Below, in pieces: positions 9,219 through 16,944 of a stretch of DNA of 64,000 nt (the first letter of the stretch is position 1; each line of letters starts with the position of its first letter). The notes beneath the pieces are model-generated. The model was not told the origin of the DNA and ran no database searches. It was given only the letters and a program-made list of their open reading frames with translations. The stretch is taken from NCBI RefSeq assembly GCF_009711465.1, contig NZ_SMME01000871.1, positions 28,674-92,673 on the forward strand. Reading direction: 5' to 3'. A program made the position numbers and the translations under genes. This DNA is from Parendozoicomonas verongulae. Lineage in GTDB: Bacteria; Pseudomonadota; Gammaproteobacteria; Pseudomonadales; Endozoicomonadaceae.

Positions 9219-9410
9219 TTAATACTTTCCTGTTTCCAGCTCTTTCAAACGTCGACTGGTTTCTTCGATAATCCACCTTTCATGTTCGACAAACTGCTCA
9301 ATGGCCTTGCGCATGATATATGAGGTGTCACGCTCTGCCAGCTCCGCAATTTTGTTGAGCTGTTGTATGGTTTTCTCTTCCAGTCTTACTGACACAGCTT
9401 TGGCTGCCAT
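9219..9410 (-). CDS. Ribbon-helix-helix (CopG/ParD-like) small protein
   Basis: A 63-residue protein whose pattern (VSVRLEEKTIQQLNKIAE, then two helices) matches a ribbon-helix-helix DNA-binding fold, as in CopG repressors and antitoxins. ATG 9410 is chosen because GGAG lies 9 nt upstream; a longer TTG start at 9449 has no such site. An antitoxin would normally sit beside a RelE/ParE-type toxin, but downstream is only the hypB terminator and upstream a glutaredoxin-like gene. It is therefore an orphan antitoxin-like protein or a small autoregulator. Confidence 0.7.
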   Translation of the reverse strand: MAAKAVSVRLEEKTIQQLNKIAELAERDTSYIMRKAIEQFVEHERWIIEETSRRLKELETGKY

Positions 9411-9459
9411 GTGCGTGATCTCCAATACTATGGTTCGATCTTCTGGCAAGGGTAGTCAT

Positions 9460-9825
9460 TTATGCAGGAAAGCGCTCCTGTAGATACTGAATAATAGCGC
9501 TGGATTCATACATCCATGTGACTTCACCATTCTCCTCAATACGCAGGCAGGGCACCTGCACTTTTCCACCCTGACTTTCCAGCTCTTCGCGATAAGTGCC
9601 GTAACTGGCTTCACGAGTTTCTATATTCAGGTTGAGCTTGTAAATCGCACGGCGGGTTTTTATGCAGAATGGGCAGGCATAGAACTGATAGAGAACCATG
9701 GATTGAGTGGTCGCGTTGGTCGCAGCCTGATTCTCTGCAGAGCGTTTTAATCTTCCAAAGCGGGTCATCAGGTCGGCGGTGGCAATGGTGTAACCGAGCA
9801 GGTTGCGGATGGCCTTTAACAGCAT
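9460..9825 (-). CDS. Glutaredoxin-like / GST N-terminal-domain protein
   Basis: A 121-residue thioredoxin-fold protein. A short N-terminal segment of ~40 residues precedes a glutaredoxin-type domain: VLYQFYACPFCIKTRR with the CPFC redox motif, the cis-proline segment GKVQVPCLRI, and the glutathione-contact ESSAIIQYL. It has no C-terminal GST helical domain, so disulfide or glutathione exchange is more likely than GST conjugation. ATG 9825 follows GGGGAG. It lies 49 bp upstream of the RHH gene on the same strand and may be co-transcribed with it. Confidence 0.82.
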   Translation of the reverse strand: MLLKAIRNLLGYTIATADLMTRFGRLKRSAENQAATNATTQSMVLYQFYACPFCIKTRRAIYKLNLNIETREASYGTYREELESQGGKVQVPCLRIEENGEVTWMYESSAIIQYLQERFPA

Positions 9826-9940
9826 GGTGTCTCCCCCTGTGATTTTATTGTGTTGGTATTGTACAGCCTCCTGAAGAGATGTCTTGTATCAATATTTTAC
9901 ACTGACATTTTTTGTACCCTCCCCAGCACGGAGGGTCTTT

Positions 9941-11344
9941 ATGCGAAATGGAGTAGCGGTCAAGCGTCATGACCGTTTTCAACTGGAAATCTGTGTGGAA
10001 AACACCGATGAGAGCCGCAAGCAAAACATTGATATGTACCTGTGCTTTCCCAAGGCTCTGGATATCACACCCAAAACTTATCGTAGAAGTACATTCTACC
10101 GGGATAAAAAGAGTGGTTTGCAACTTCTTCCGGAGATGATCGATCTGACCGGCTCACCCCTGACCTGCTGTCGAGCGATAAGAGTGTTCCTTCACCCCCA
10201 GAGCGTCAGTACCGATAAGGATTATCGTCATCTTCTCAAGCTATTCAGCTGTGCATTTTCCCGCTCCCTGCAACGAACGCTGGACAATCTTGACAATGAT
10301 GCCTGCGAGGAATTTCTGGCTATAGACAACAATGTTCGACTGATGCTGGCATTGTTGCGCCGGCACTCTCCCGAGGGAGACAAGCGACAGAGTTACTTCC
10401 GCTTTCTTGATGGCTATTTAAGCACTGTTATGAATCAGGCTTATTTGAGCCTGTTTGCTCGACTCCCTGACTTTCAGGCCCGCCAGCAGCTTCTGAACAC
10501 TATCGCTCTGGAAATCAAATACCGGGAGGGCGCAGGACTTTCCAGTTTTGATAACAGCCACCGGGCCGGAAAGGCTTACCGTCGTCTGGCGACGCAACGT
10601 AAATACAGTGAAAGTGTGCTGCATCTTGAAAACAGTTCACGCCCCCACGGGGTTCTGGTTCAGCAGATGGCTTATAGTCTTGTAGCAGGCCTGGCTATGG
10701 CGATTGCTACGGTGATTGCATTCTGGTCCCAGAAAAGGTTTGGCAACCTGACCATGAACTTTATGATATGCATGGTGCTGGGGTACATGCTGAAGGATCG
10801 GGTGAAGGCACTGGGCACCAGTTTCACCGACCGGCGTCTGGGACGGGTTCTTGCAGACTATTTTGGTGAGGCCACTAATAAATACAGCGGCAAGAAAATG
10901 GTCAGTGTCCGTGAGGTGGTGAACTTTGCCAGCCAGAATGGTGAAGAGGAGCCTTTTCTTCAAGGCTTCCTGAAAGAAAAGCGCCGCTTTCGGCCCGAGC
11001 ATTGTGTGAGTATTTTGCGTTACAGCCGGAAGTTGAGGCTGGAAAGGCAGTCACTTCCACCTTTTATCACTGGCGTGTCAGATCGTACCCTTGTGAATGT
11101 CGAGGCTATGCTGCGCAATACGGCCTGGGAATCCCGCAGTGTTTATTTTCTGGAAGGGGAGAGGGTGGTGACCGGTTCTGCCCTGCCGGACTATGAGGTG
11201 GAGTTGCTTGTGCATTATGGAGATGAGCAGAGAAGTACCTGGAAAGCCTACACGCTCAAGGTAAATAGGAAGGGGATACGCAAGGTGCTGGAGAAAAAGA
11301 AGTGGAGTTTTAACGAGACAGTTAATTCAAAAGCGGAAAAGTAA
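9941..11344 (+). CDS. Conserved hypothetical membrane protein (467 aa)
   Basis: I do not recognise a named family with confidence. The frame is open from 9884, but ATG 9941 has GGAGGG 5 nt upstream. The protein is mostly soluble, with two hydrophobic segments close together at about residues 243-262 (MAYSLVAGLAMAIATVIAFW) and 271-286, so two large domains probably face the same side of the inner membrane. The C-terminal ~180 residues are rich in Arg and Lys and predicted mixed alpha/beta (FRPEHCVSILRYSRKLRLER). It is separated from its neighbours and is probably a single-gene unit. Confidence 0.75.
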   Translation: MRNGVAVKRHDRFQLEICVENTDESRKQNIDMYLCFPKALDITPKTYRRSTFYRDKKSGLQLLPEMIDLTGSPLTCCRAIRVFLHPQSVSTDKDYRHLLKLFSCAFSRSLQRTLDNLDNDACEEFLAIDNNVRLMLALLRRHSPEGDKRQSYFRFLDGYLSTVMNQAYLSLFARLPDFQARQQLLNTIALEIKYREGAGLSSFDNSHRAGKAYRRLATQRKYSESVLHLENSSRPHGVLVQQMAYSLVAGLAMAIATVIAFWSQKRFGNLTMNFMICMVLGYMLKDRVKALGTSFTDRRLGRVLADYFGEATNKYSGKKMVSVREVVNFASQNGEEEPFLQGFLKEKRRFRPEHCVSILRYSRKLRLERQSLPPFITGVSDRTLVNVEAMLRNTAWESRSVYFLEGERVVTGSALPDYEVELLVHYGDEQRSTWKAYTLKVNRKGIRKVLEKKKWSFNETVNSKAEK

Positions 11345-11448
11345 ACCTAGCCGGGCTCGGGTTTTTCTAGTAGTGTTCACCGGTTTACTGCCCCGTAGAC
11401 ATGTTTTTGCCTGCCTCGGGGCTTTATCTCTATTTTACAGGTGACCTA

Positions 11449-11784
11449 ATGGGCAAACATTACACCCAGACCAACCTTCAGATTGACGACCGCGTAAGTC
11501 AGCGTGATTTCAGTGGTAAGCGTCAGGCACGTCTGGGCACTGAGAAAAATCCAGCCTCCGTCACTGTGCAGACAGAAGAGCGCAAGGCCGAACTGGAAAA
11601 AATTTTTCAGGAACATGAATGGGCTTTCTCCATTGCGGTGAATGAAGAAGCTGTTGAAGATGTCAGCGACCTGGAGCTGTTGAAAAAGATTCCAACTACA
11701 ACAACTGTATTGGAAAAAACACCGGGCCGGAACGATCCCTGCTCTTGCGGGAGTGGTAAGAAGTATAAGAAGTGCTGCGGCTGA
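11449..11784 (+). CDS. SEC-C motif zinc-binding protein (PBPRA1643-like)
   Basis: A 111-residue protein starting at ATG 11449 behind AGGTGA. The C-terminus is a complete SEC-C motif ([19 protein letters not shown]), which binds one zinc ion and in SecA contacts SecB and ribosomes. The N-terminal ~85 residues ([15 protein letters not shown]...) match my recollection of small marine gammaproteobacterial proteins annotated SWIM/SEC-C metal-binding motif protein. The biological role is unknown. A strong hairpin follows the gene. Confidence 0.82.
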   Translation: MGKHYTQTNLQIDDRVSQRDFSGKRQARLGTEKNPASVTVQTEERKAELEKIFQEHEWAFSIAVNEEAVEDVSDLELLKKIPTTTTVLEKTPGRNDPCSCGSGKKYKKCCG

Positions 11785-11817
11785 AGTTTGAACCCTGACT
11801 TCTAAAGCTCAGAGCCT

Positions 11818-11843
11818 CTTCCCGGCCTGGCCAGGCCGGGAAG
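11818..11843. terminator. Perfect 26-bp palindrome between convergent genes
   Basis: The 26 bases are fully self-complementary: 11-bp arm CTTCCCGGCCT, GGCC loop/centre, and matching right arm AGGCCGGGAAG. It sits between the convergent SEC-C and SDR genes and probably serves both as a terminator, although neither side has a T-run. Confidence 0.6.
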
Positions 11844-11884
11844 TAAGAATAATTGTCTCGTACAGGGCGTTCCAGGCTGTAAAG

Positions 11885-12586
11885 TTACCAGCCAATAGAC
11901 GAACCATCGTAGTTCAAAAACTCACCAGAGTTTTCCATGGTTAAGGCAGCAATTGTGGTACGCAGGCCACTGACTGATGCTGGCGTGCTAATCAAGGCAC
12001 TTGCCCCTCCCATATCTGTTTGTACCCACCCCGGATGATAAATGCCTACGGCGATATCACGCTCGGCCAGATCGTGGGACAGGCTTTTTCCCACCGCGTT
12101 CACAGCCGCTTTGGAAGAGCGGTAGATATAACTGCCGCCGCTGGTGTTGTCACTCATACTGCCCATCTTACTGCTAATGATTGCAATCTTTGAGCCGGCA
12201 CTGAAAAGCCCTGACAGGCTTTGGCTCACCATCATCGGTGCAATAGTATTCACCTGCAGAACTTGCAGCCAGTCCTGGGGCTGGACTTTGCCAAACAGGG
12301 CATCCCGAGGGCCATAAATACCGGCATTGTTGATTAGCAGGCTGATGGACTGGCCCTGGAGCTTTTCTGTCAGTTCATCTTTCAGACGATCCAGATCACT
12401 CTGGCTGGTGACATCGCCATAGAGAATTGTCAGTTGAGGGTGCTGGTTGGTGAGGGCCGCTAAACCATCGGAGGGGTGTGTGCCTCTGATAATGGCAAAG
12501 ACGGTGTCTCCGGCTTCAAGGTACTGACGTGTAAACTCCAGCCCAATACCGCGCCTGGCTCCTGTAATCACAATCGTCTGGGACAT
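11885..12586 (-). CDS. SDR-family oxidoreductase (C-factor-like)
   Basis: A 233-residue short-chain dehydrogenase/reductase. It shows the NAD(P) dinucleotide motif TGARRGIG near residue 8, the NNAG motif (LLINNAGIYG), the catalytic Ser in IISSKMGS, and the YxxxK pair in YIYRSSKAAVN, followed by HPGWVQTDMGG. This set resembles the C-factor/CsgA-type SDR subgroup; the substrate cannot be deduced. ATG 12586 follows GGAGA; the frame extends upstream to 12661 without a better start. Confidence 0.88.
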   Translation of the reverse strand: MSQTIVITGARRGIGLEFTRQYLEAGDTVFAIIRGTHPSDGLAALTNQHPQLTILYGDVTSQSDLDRLKDELTEKLQGQSISLLINNAGIYGPRDALFGKVQPQDWLQVLQVNTIAPMMVSQSLSGLFSAGSKIAIISSKMGSMSDNTSGGSYIYRSSKAAVNAVGKSLSHDLAERDIAVGIYHPGWVQTDMGGASALISTPASVSGLRTTIAALTMENSGEFLNYDGSSIGW

Positions 12587-12670
12587 GTTTTTCTCCATTC
12601 GGAAGTTTGGCAAAGGGTGCTTGAATCTCAGGAGTGTAACGATAAAGTGTGCAGACCGCACGAAAGAAAA

Positions 12671-12688
12671 CCCCTGAGAAAGCAGGGG
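12671..12688 (-). terminator. Rho-independent terminator of the glycine-zipper gene
   Basis: On the minus strand a CCCCTG / CAGGGG stem with a 6-nt loop is followed by TTTTCTTT, immediately downstream of the stop at 12700. This is a classic intrinsic terminator and supports expression of that gene as its own unit. Confidence 0.75.
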
Positions 12689-12699
12689 CTGAGGTGAGT

Positions 12700-13533
12700 T
12701 TAAACAGACTCTTCGTGAGGTGTAGTGCCTGGATTGATCGTTTCTGTCAGAAGCTTAAGATCTTCCTCAAGCTTTTGCTTTAGCTCCTGCTTATATGTGA
12801 GTGTGGCCTTCAGCGTGTTGGCTTTTTCCAACTGTGCCAATGTCTTTTTCATAGCTTTCAGGTTGGCCTTGTCTGCCTTATCTGGAGTCTTAAGAGCATT
12901 CAGAGCCTTGATGTCTTTCTTCAGCTGGTCCTCAATGTTTTGTGTGGATTCGGGCCATGAAGGCTGTGAACGGTATTGCTTTGAGTCTGTTTGCTTACGC
13001 ATTTTGTGCATCAAGTCATCTGCGCGGTTTATAGCGGCAGTGAACCTGGAGCTGGCTTTTTTCACAGCATCATTCGCGTCACTGATCTTATCTTCAAGTA
13101 AGCCGGCTGGCGTCAGGTTGAGCACGGAGCGAGCGCTTTTCAGTGCACCAATGGTGCCGCCGATGCCTGCTCCTGCCACTACCCCAACCCCGGTGCCTAA
13201 AGGAATGGCTGCGATGTGCATGGTGAACAGTGCACCCAGGCTACCGACGGCCAGCCCGACAACACCACCAGTGATTGCACCTTTCACGGCCGCATGTAGC
13301 GATTTTTTGAGGAGCAGCTTTATCTTTCTGGGTACAGTGACTTTGTAATCATGCCGCAGTTGTTTCTTTTTCAGGGGGCGCAATTCGTCGCTGATGCCTT
13401 CTGACAGATGGCGTTCCACATGGTTCTCTGTGCTGATCGCGGGGGCAGCACTTTCTGTGGCCGGGGCGATACTGCTGACACCTATGGTTGCTGGGTCGGC
13501 AAACGGTTGTGAAATTGAGTGTGACATGTCCAT
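12700..13533 (-). CDS. Hypothetical glycine-zipper protein, effector-like
   Basis: A 277-residue protein I cannot assign. Residues 1-60 are Ser/Ala/Pro-rich and probably disordered. A basic stretch (LKKKQLRHDYKV) leads into a hydrophobic Gly/Ala region at about 83-135 with repeated GxxxG spacing (AVKGAITGGVVGLAVG, GTGVGVVAGAGIGGTIG), suitable for a membrane hairpin. The C-terminal half is charged and coiled-coil-like. No classical Sec signal is present. ATG 13533 has GGAG nearby and the gene has its own terminator. The architecture resembles secreted membrane-inserting proteins of host-associated bacteria, but this is only an architectural analogy. Confidence 0.6.
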   Translation of the reverse strand: MDMSHSISQPFADPATIGVSSIAPATESAAPAISTENHVERHLSEGISDELRPLKKKQLRHDYKVTVPRKIKLLLKKSLHAAVKGAITGGVVGLAVGSLGALFTMHIAAIPLGTGVGVVAGAGIGGTIGALKSARSVLNLTPAGLLEDKISDANDAVKKASSRFTAAINRADDLMHKMRKQTDSKQYRSQPSWPESTQNIEDQLKKDIKALNALKTPDKADKANLKAMKKTLAQLEKANTLKATLTYKQELKQKLEEDLKLLTETINPGTTPHEESV

Positions 13534-13811
13534 AGTGATCTCTCCCTGCTGTGTCTTTTGTAATACGCAAGTGAATTTGCTTTGTGTCTTCTCAGTTTTG
13601 GCCGGGATTGAATATTCAGCTATGGGCCTTTAGTGGCAATTACGACTTTGGTATGAGGAACTCTTCAAGAGGAATGTGGTCAGCCAGAGCAAAGACAAAT
13701 GGACTTGCTTCAATCCCTTCGCCGATAATAAGGGGTAAGAGTGCCAATCCTGCGTATTTCAGCGCATAGATGGATGATGGCCGAACAATATTATTGGAAT
13801 TTCCGGCATTT

Positions 13812-14693
13812 ATGGAACAATTCAAACATATTGGAGTGATAGGGCGGCAGGGTAATGTTCAGGTAGTAGATACATTGAAGCGCCTGAAAAGCTATCTGCT
13901 TTCCCGTGAGCTCCAGGTCATTCTTGAAGAGCCTATGGCGCAATTGATGCCAGGGCACGGGCTTCAGGTATGCAGTCGAAAGATGATGGGCGAGGTGTGT
14001 GACCTTGTTATTGTGATCGGCGGCGATGGCAGCATGCTCGGCGCAGCACGGGCGCTGGCCCGTCATAATATTCCCGTGCTGGGGGTAAATCGGGGTAGTC
14101 TGGGTTTCCTGACTGATGTTCAGCCCGATCATCTGGAAGAACAGGTGGGGGATGTGCTGGATGGCAAGTACTTTATTGAGAATCGCTTCTTGCTGGATGT
14201 GACGATAAAGCGTAATGGCGAACTTATCGGCCATGCGGACGCCTTGAACGAGGTCGTGCTGCATCCCGGTAAGGCGACCCGTATGATTGAGTTTGAGCTA
14301 TTTATAGAGGGCCAGTTTGTTTACAGCCAGCGTTCCGATGGTCTGATTATCGCCACACCCACTGGCTCCACAGCCTATGCGCTTTCTGGCGGAGGGCCTA
14401 TTATGCACCCGAAGCTGGATGCGGTAGTGCTGGTGCCAATGTTCCCCCATACCCTGAACAGCCGCCCGCTGGTGATCGATGGCAACAGCGAAATCAAAAT
14501 CGTGATTGGCCGCAATAACCCGACTTATCCGCAACTCTCCTGTGATGGTCAGGTACATATCACCGCTGCGCCCGGTGATACACTGTCGATTCAAAAAAAG
14601 CCGTTTAAACTGCGGCTGATTCATCCTTTAAATCATAACTACTACGAAGTGTGTCGCTCCAAGTTAGGCTGGGGCAATCGCCTGGACACTTAA
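13812..14693 (+). CDS. nadK: NAD kinase
   Basis: NadK phosphorylates NAD to NADP in the cytosol. The 293-residue protein has the family motifs GGDGSMLGAAR, NRGSLGFLTD, NEVVLHPGK, DGLIIATPTGSTAYALSGGG and a C-terminal SCDGQ. The frame is open from 13770, but ATG 13812 (MEQFKHIGVIGR) gives the usual length and N-terminus. It lies 10 bp before the rhomboid protease gene; the two are probably co-transcribed. Confidence 0.95.
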   Translation: MEQFKHIGVIGRQGNVQVVDTLKRLKSYLLSRELQVILEEPMAQLMPGHGLQVCSRKMMGEVCDLVIVIGGDGSMLGAARALARHNIPVLGVNRGSLGFLTDVQPDHLEEQVGDVLDGKYFIENRFLLDVTIKRNGELIGHADALNEVVLHPGKATRMIEFELFIEGQFVYSQRSDGLIIATPTGSTAYALSGGGPIMHPKLDAVVLVPMFPHTLNSRPLVIDGNSEIKIVIGRNNPTYPQLSCDGQVHITAAPGDTLSIQKKPFKLRLIHPLNHNYYEVCRSKLGWGNRLDT

Positions 14694-14703
14694 AGAATTC
14701 ACT

Positions 14704-15579
14704 ATGGACATAATTCGGGTTTTTGATCGCCCTTCGGATGAGGACCTCTTGCCCTTTTCCGCTTTTCTCTGGCAACAGAGTATTCCCCACCGTATTACGG
14801 AAGAGGGCGGCCGGCAGGTGCTGTGGATACAGCACCCTGAGCAGATGCGTACCGTACTTGGCTACTACGAGGATTGGAAAGCTGGGCTGCTACAGCTCGA
14901 AGAGGCAAAAGTCTCCTGGAAATCTTCCGGTGGGCTGGTGGCCGGGCCGCTGGCGAATTGGAAAAAGATGCCAGCCACGCTGATTTTTCTGCTCATCTGT
15001 GCAGTGGTTGCCATTATCACCCATCTTGGTGAAAACAAAGAACTGGTGTCTTTGTTCACAATCACCGATTTTCGCATCACAGGTAACTACATTGAATACG
15101 CCAGCCTGAGCACCATGCTGGGGCTGGGGCAGCTATGGCGAGTTATTACCCCTGTCTTTTTGCACTTCGGCATATTCCATTTTGTGTTTAATATGCTGTG
15201 GGTGCTGGATTTTGGCTACCGTATTGAATCCCGCCACAAAACGCCGTTTCTTGTTGCGCTGGTGCTGGCAACGGGGCTGATTTCCAATATTGTGCAGTTC
15301 TACACCGGGGAAGGTTATCCGCTCTTTGGTGGCATGTCCGGGGTGATTTATGGTCTTCTGGGTTTTTGCTGGGTACGGGAAAAACAGGAACCGGGTCTGT
15401 ATCAGGTTCCCTCCGGCATCTACCTCTTTATGCTGATGTGGCTGGTGATTGGCGCCACCGGCGTGCTGGGTGCTTTCGGCTTTGGCAAAATTGCCAACGC
15501 TGCCCATGTCGGCGGTTTGCTCTCCGGCGTGCTGGCGGGGTGGCTGTTTAACCGGTTTGCTGGTAGAAAGACAGCATAA
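14704..15579 (+). CDS. glpG: Rhomboid intramembrane serine protease (GlpG-like)
   Basis: A 291-residue inner-membrane protease that cleaves transmembrane segments. An N-terminal cytoplasmic domain of ~90 residues is followed by six hydrophobic segments. The catalytic dyad is present: Ser212 in GGMSGVIYGLLG and His268 in ANAAHVGGLLSG. The oxyanion-side HFGIFHFVFNMLW segment (H, N) matches the rhomboid HxxxHxxxN pattern. It is downstream of nadK and 21 bp ahead of a yeaC-like gene. The GlpG name is by architecture (cytoplasmic domain plus 6 TM). Confidence 0.92.
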   Translation: MDIIRVFDRPSDEDLLPFSAFLWQQSIPHRITEEGGRQVLWIQHPEQMRTVLGYYEDWKAGLLQLEEAKVSWKSSGGLVAGPLANWKKMPATLIFLLICAVVAIITHLGENKELVSLFTITDFRITGNYIEYASLSTMLGLGQLWRVITPVFLHFGIFHFVFNMLWVLDFGYRIESRHKTPFLVALVLATGLISNIVQFYTGEGYPLFGGMSGVIYGLLGFCWVREKQEPGLYQVPSGIYLFMLMWLVIGATGVLGAFGFGKIANAAHVGGLLSGVLAGWLFNRFAGRKTA

Positions 15580-15600
15580 ACCATAAAAGAGGGGGAGATT

Positions 15601-15879
15601 ATGGATTTCCAACAGCTGTTGTCTACTTTGACGCCAGACATTGTCACCAGCCTGAAGCGTGCTGTAGAACTGGGCAAATGGTCCGATGGTCGCAGTCTGA
15701 CTCAGGAACAAAAAGAGCAAAGCCTGCAGGCGGTGTTAGCCTGGGAAGCCCGCAACCTGCCGGAAGAGCAGCGTACCGGTTATATGCCCCAGGCCTGCAA
15801 AAGTTCGGCTGCTCGCTCTGATACTGGCGCCAAGATAGAAAACAGCGAACAAACCATTCTTCGATTTCAGGATGCCTGA
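15601..15879 (+). CDS. YeaC-like DUF1315 protein
   Basis: A 92-residue small soluble protein; MDFQQLLSTLTPDIVTSLKR and LEIGKW-type helix (VELGKWSDGRSLTQEQ) match the DUF1315/YeaC family, whose function is unknown. ATG follows GGGGGAG with 5-nt spacing. Its stop codon shares one base with the start of the DUF2797 gene, so the two are translationally coupled. The last ~25 residues are probably disordered. Confidence 0.85.
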   Translation: MDFQQLLSTLTPDIVTSLKRAVELGKWSDGRSLTQEQKEQSLQAVLAWEARNLPEEQRTGYMPQACKSSAARSDTGAKIENSEQTILRFQDA

Positions 15880-16739
15880 TGTCCACCGTTGTAAATAATG
15901 ATGCAATTCAACTGACCGGAACGGTCGCCAAAATGCACACAAAGCTGGGCGAGAACGGTCAGCCTGTGTCTTACAAATTGCCTGTGGGTGATGAATTTAT
16001 TTCCATGAACGAGGCTATCGGGCGTAAAATTCGCCTGGAATACACTGGAAAAATTTTCTGTACCCACTGTAACCGTAAAACCAAAAAGAGTTTCAGTCAG
16101 GGCTTTTGCTGGCCCTGCTTCCAGAAACTGGCCTGTTGCGATAGCTGTATCATGAGTCCGGAAAAGTGCCACTACCATAACGGCACCTGTCGTGAGCCGG
16201 AGTGGGGTGAAAAATTCTGCATGACGGACCATGTCGTTTATCTGGCAAACTCCTCCGGCATCAAAGTGGGCATAACCCGCGCCAGCCAGGTGCCGACTCG
16301 CTGGATTGATCAGGGTGCGGTGCAGGCGCTGCCTGTTCTTCGGGTTGCCACACGACAACTCTCCGGTTTTGTGGAAGACCTTCTGCGTCAGGACGTCAAC
16401 GACAGAACCAACTGGCGTGCCATGCTCAAAGGCCAGACAGTTGAAATTGATCTGGAACAGGAGCGTGAACGCCTGCTGGATAAATATGCGGATGGCATTG
16501 ATGCTCTGCTGCAGGAACATGGCCTGCAGGCTGTTCAGCCAGTCACAGACGCTGTACCTTTAGACATCCACTACCCTGTAACCGAATATCCCACCAAGGT
16601 GACATCCTTTAATCTGGATAAGAACCCTGTGGCAGAAGGGGTATTGATGGGCATTAAAGGACAGTATTTGATTTTCGATACCGGCGTTATCAATATCCGC
16701 AAGTACACTGCCTACGAATTAAATATCGAAGTTTCTTGA
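15879..16739 (+). CDS. DUF2797 zinc-binding protein
   Basis: A 286-residue protein of the DUF2797 family. The centre has a cysteine/histidine-rich region, CTHCNRKTKKSFSQGFCWPC then CDSC, CHYHNGTC and the downstream block VYLANSSGIKVGITR. The last is reminiscent of a GIY-YIG-like strand pattern (VYL...VGITR), but nuclease activity is not shown. Coupled to the yeaC-like gene by a 1-bp overlap. Function unknown; nucleic-acid binding is a reasonable guess from the zinc sites. Confidence 0.85.
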   Translation: MSTVVNNDAIQLTGTVAKMHTKLGENGQPVSYKLPVGDEFISMNEAIGRKIRLEYTGKIFCTHCNRKTKKSFSQGFCWPCFQKLACCDSCIMSPEKCHYHNGTCREPEWGEKFCMTDHVVYLANSSGIKVGITRASQVPTRWIDQGAVQALPVLRVATRQLSGFVEDLLRQDVNDRTNWRAMLKGQTVEIDLEQERERLLDKYADGIDALLQEHGLQAVQPVTDAVPLDIHYPVTEYPTKVTSFNLDKNPVAEGVLMGIKGQYLIFDTGVINIRKYTAYELNIEVS

Positions 16740-16779
16740 TCGCGCAGAAGCTACAAGCGGCGAATCGCGATATCTGAAA

Positions 16780-16881
16780 GGCTGAGGTTTTACAGAGTAT
16801 TTCACACACCATGGATGGCGTGAGAGCGACCCAATACAGAGATGTATTGACGGAGCGGAAATACCCTGTGAAACCTCGGCC
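16780..16881. repeat. 102-bp three-way-junction palindromic element
   Basis: Outer arms 16780-16803 and 16858-16881 pair over 24 positions (21 Watson-Crick, two G-U in RNA, one A-C mismatch). Inside are two hairpins: 16805-16822 (CAC/GTG and CCA/TGG around TGGA) and 16832-16849 (CAATACA / TGTATTG closing a GAGA loop). The folded form is a compact cruciform or three-way junction with no coding potential. It resembles miniature palindromic repeats spread in marine gammaproteobacteria, or a structured leader of pepN, whose ATG is 63 bp downstream. I see only one copy in this window. Confidence 0.7.
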
Positions 16882-16944
16882 GAAACTCTATAGTGAAGTC
16901 ACATTTCCATACTCGGCCAAAAGCTGAGGCTTAAGGGAGAAAGA

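Noticed and set aside
13640..13825. 61-codon minus-strand frame before nadK
   Set aside because: It covers the nadK start and promoter region; no ribosome site or recognisable pattern.
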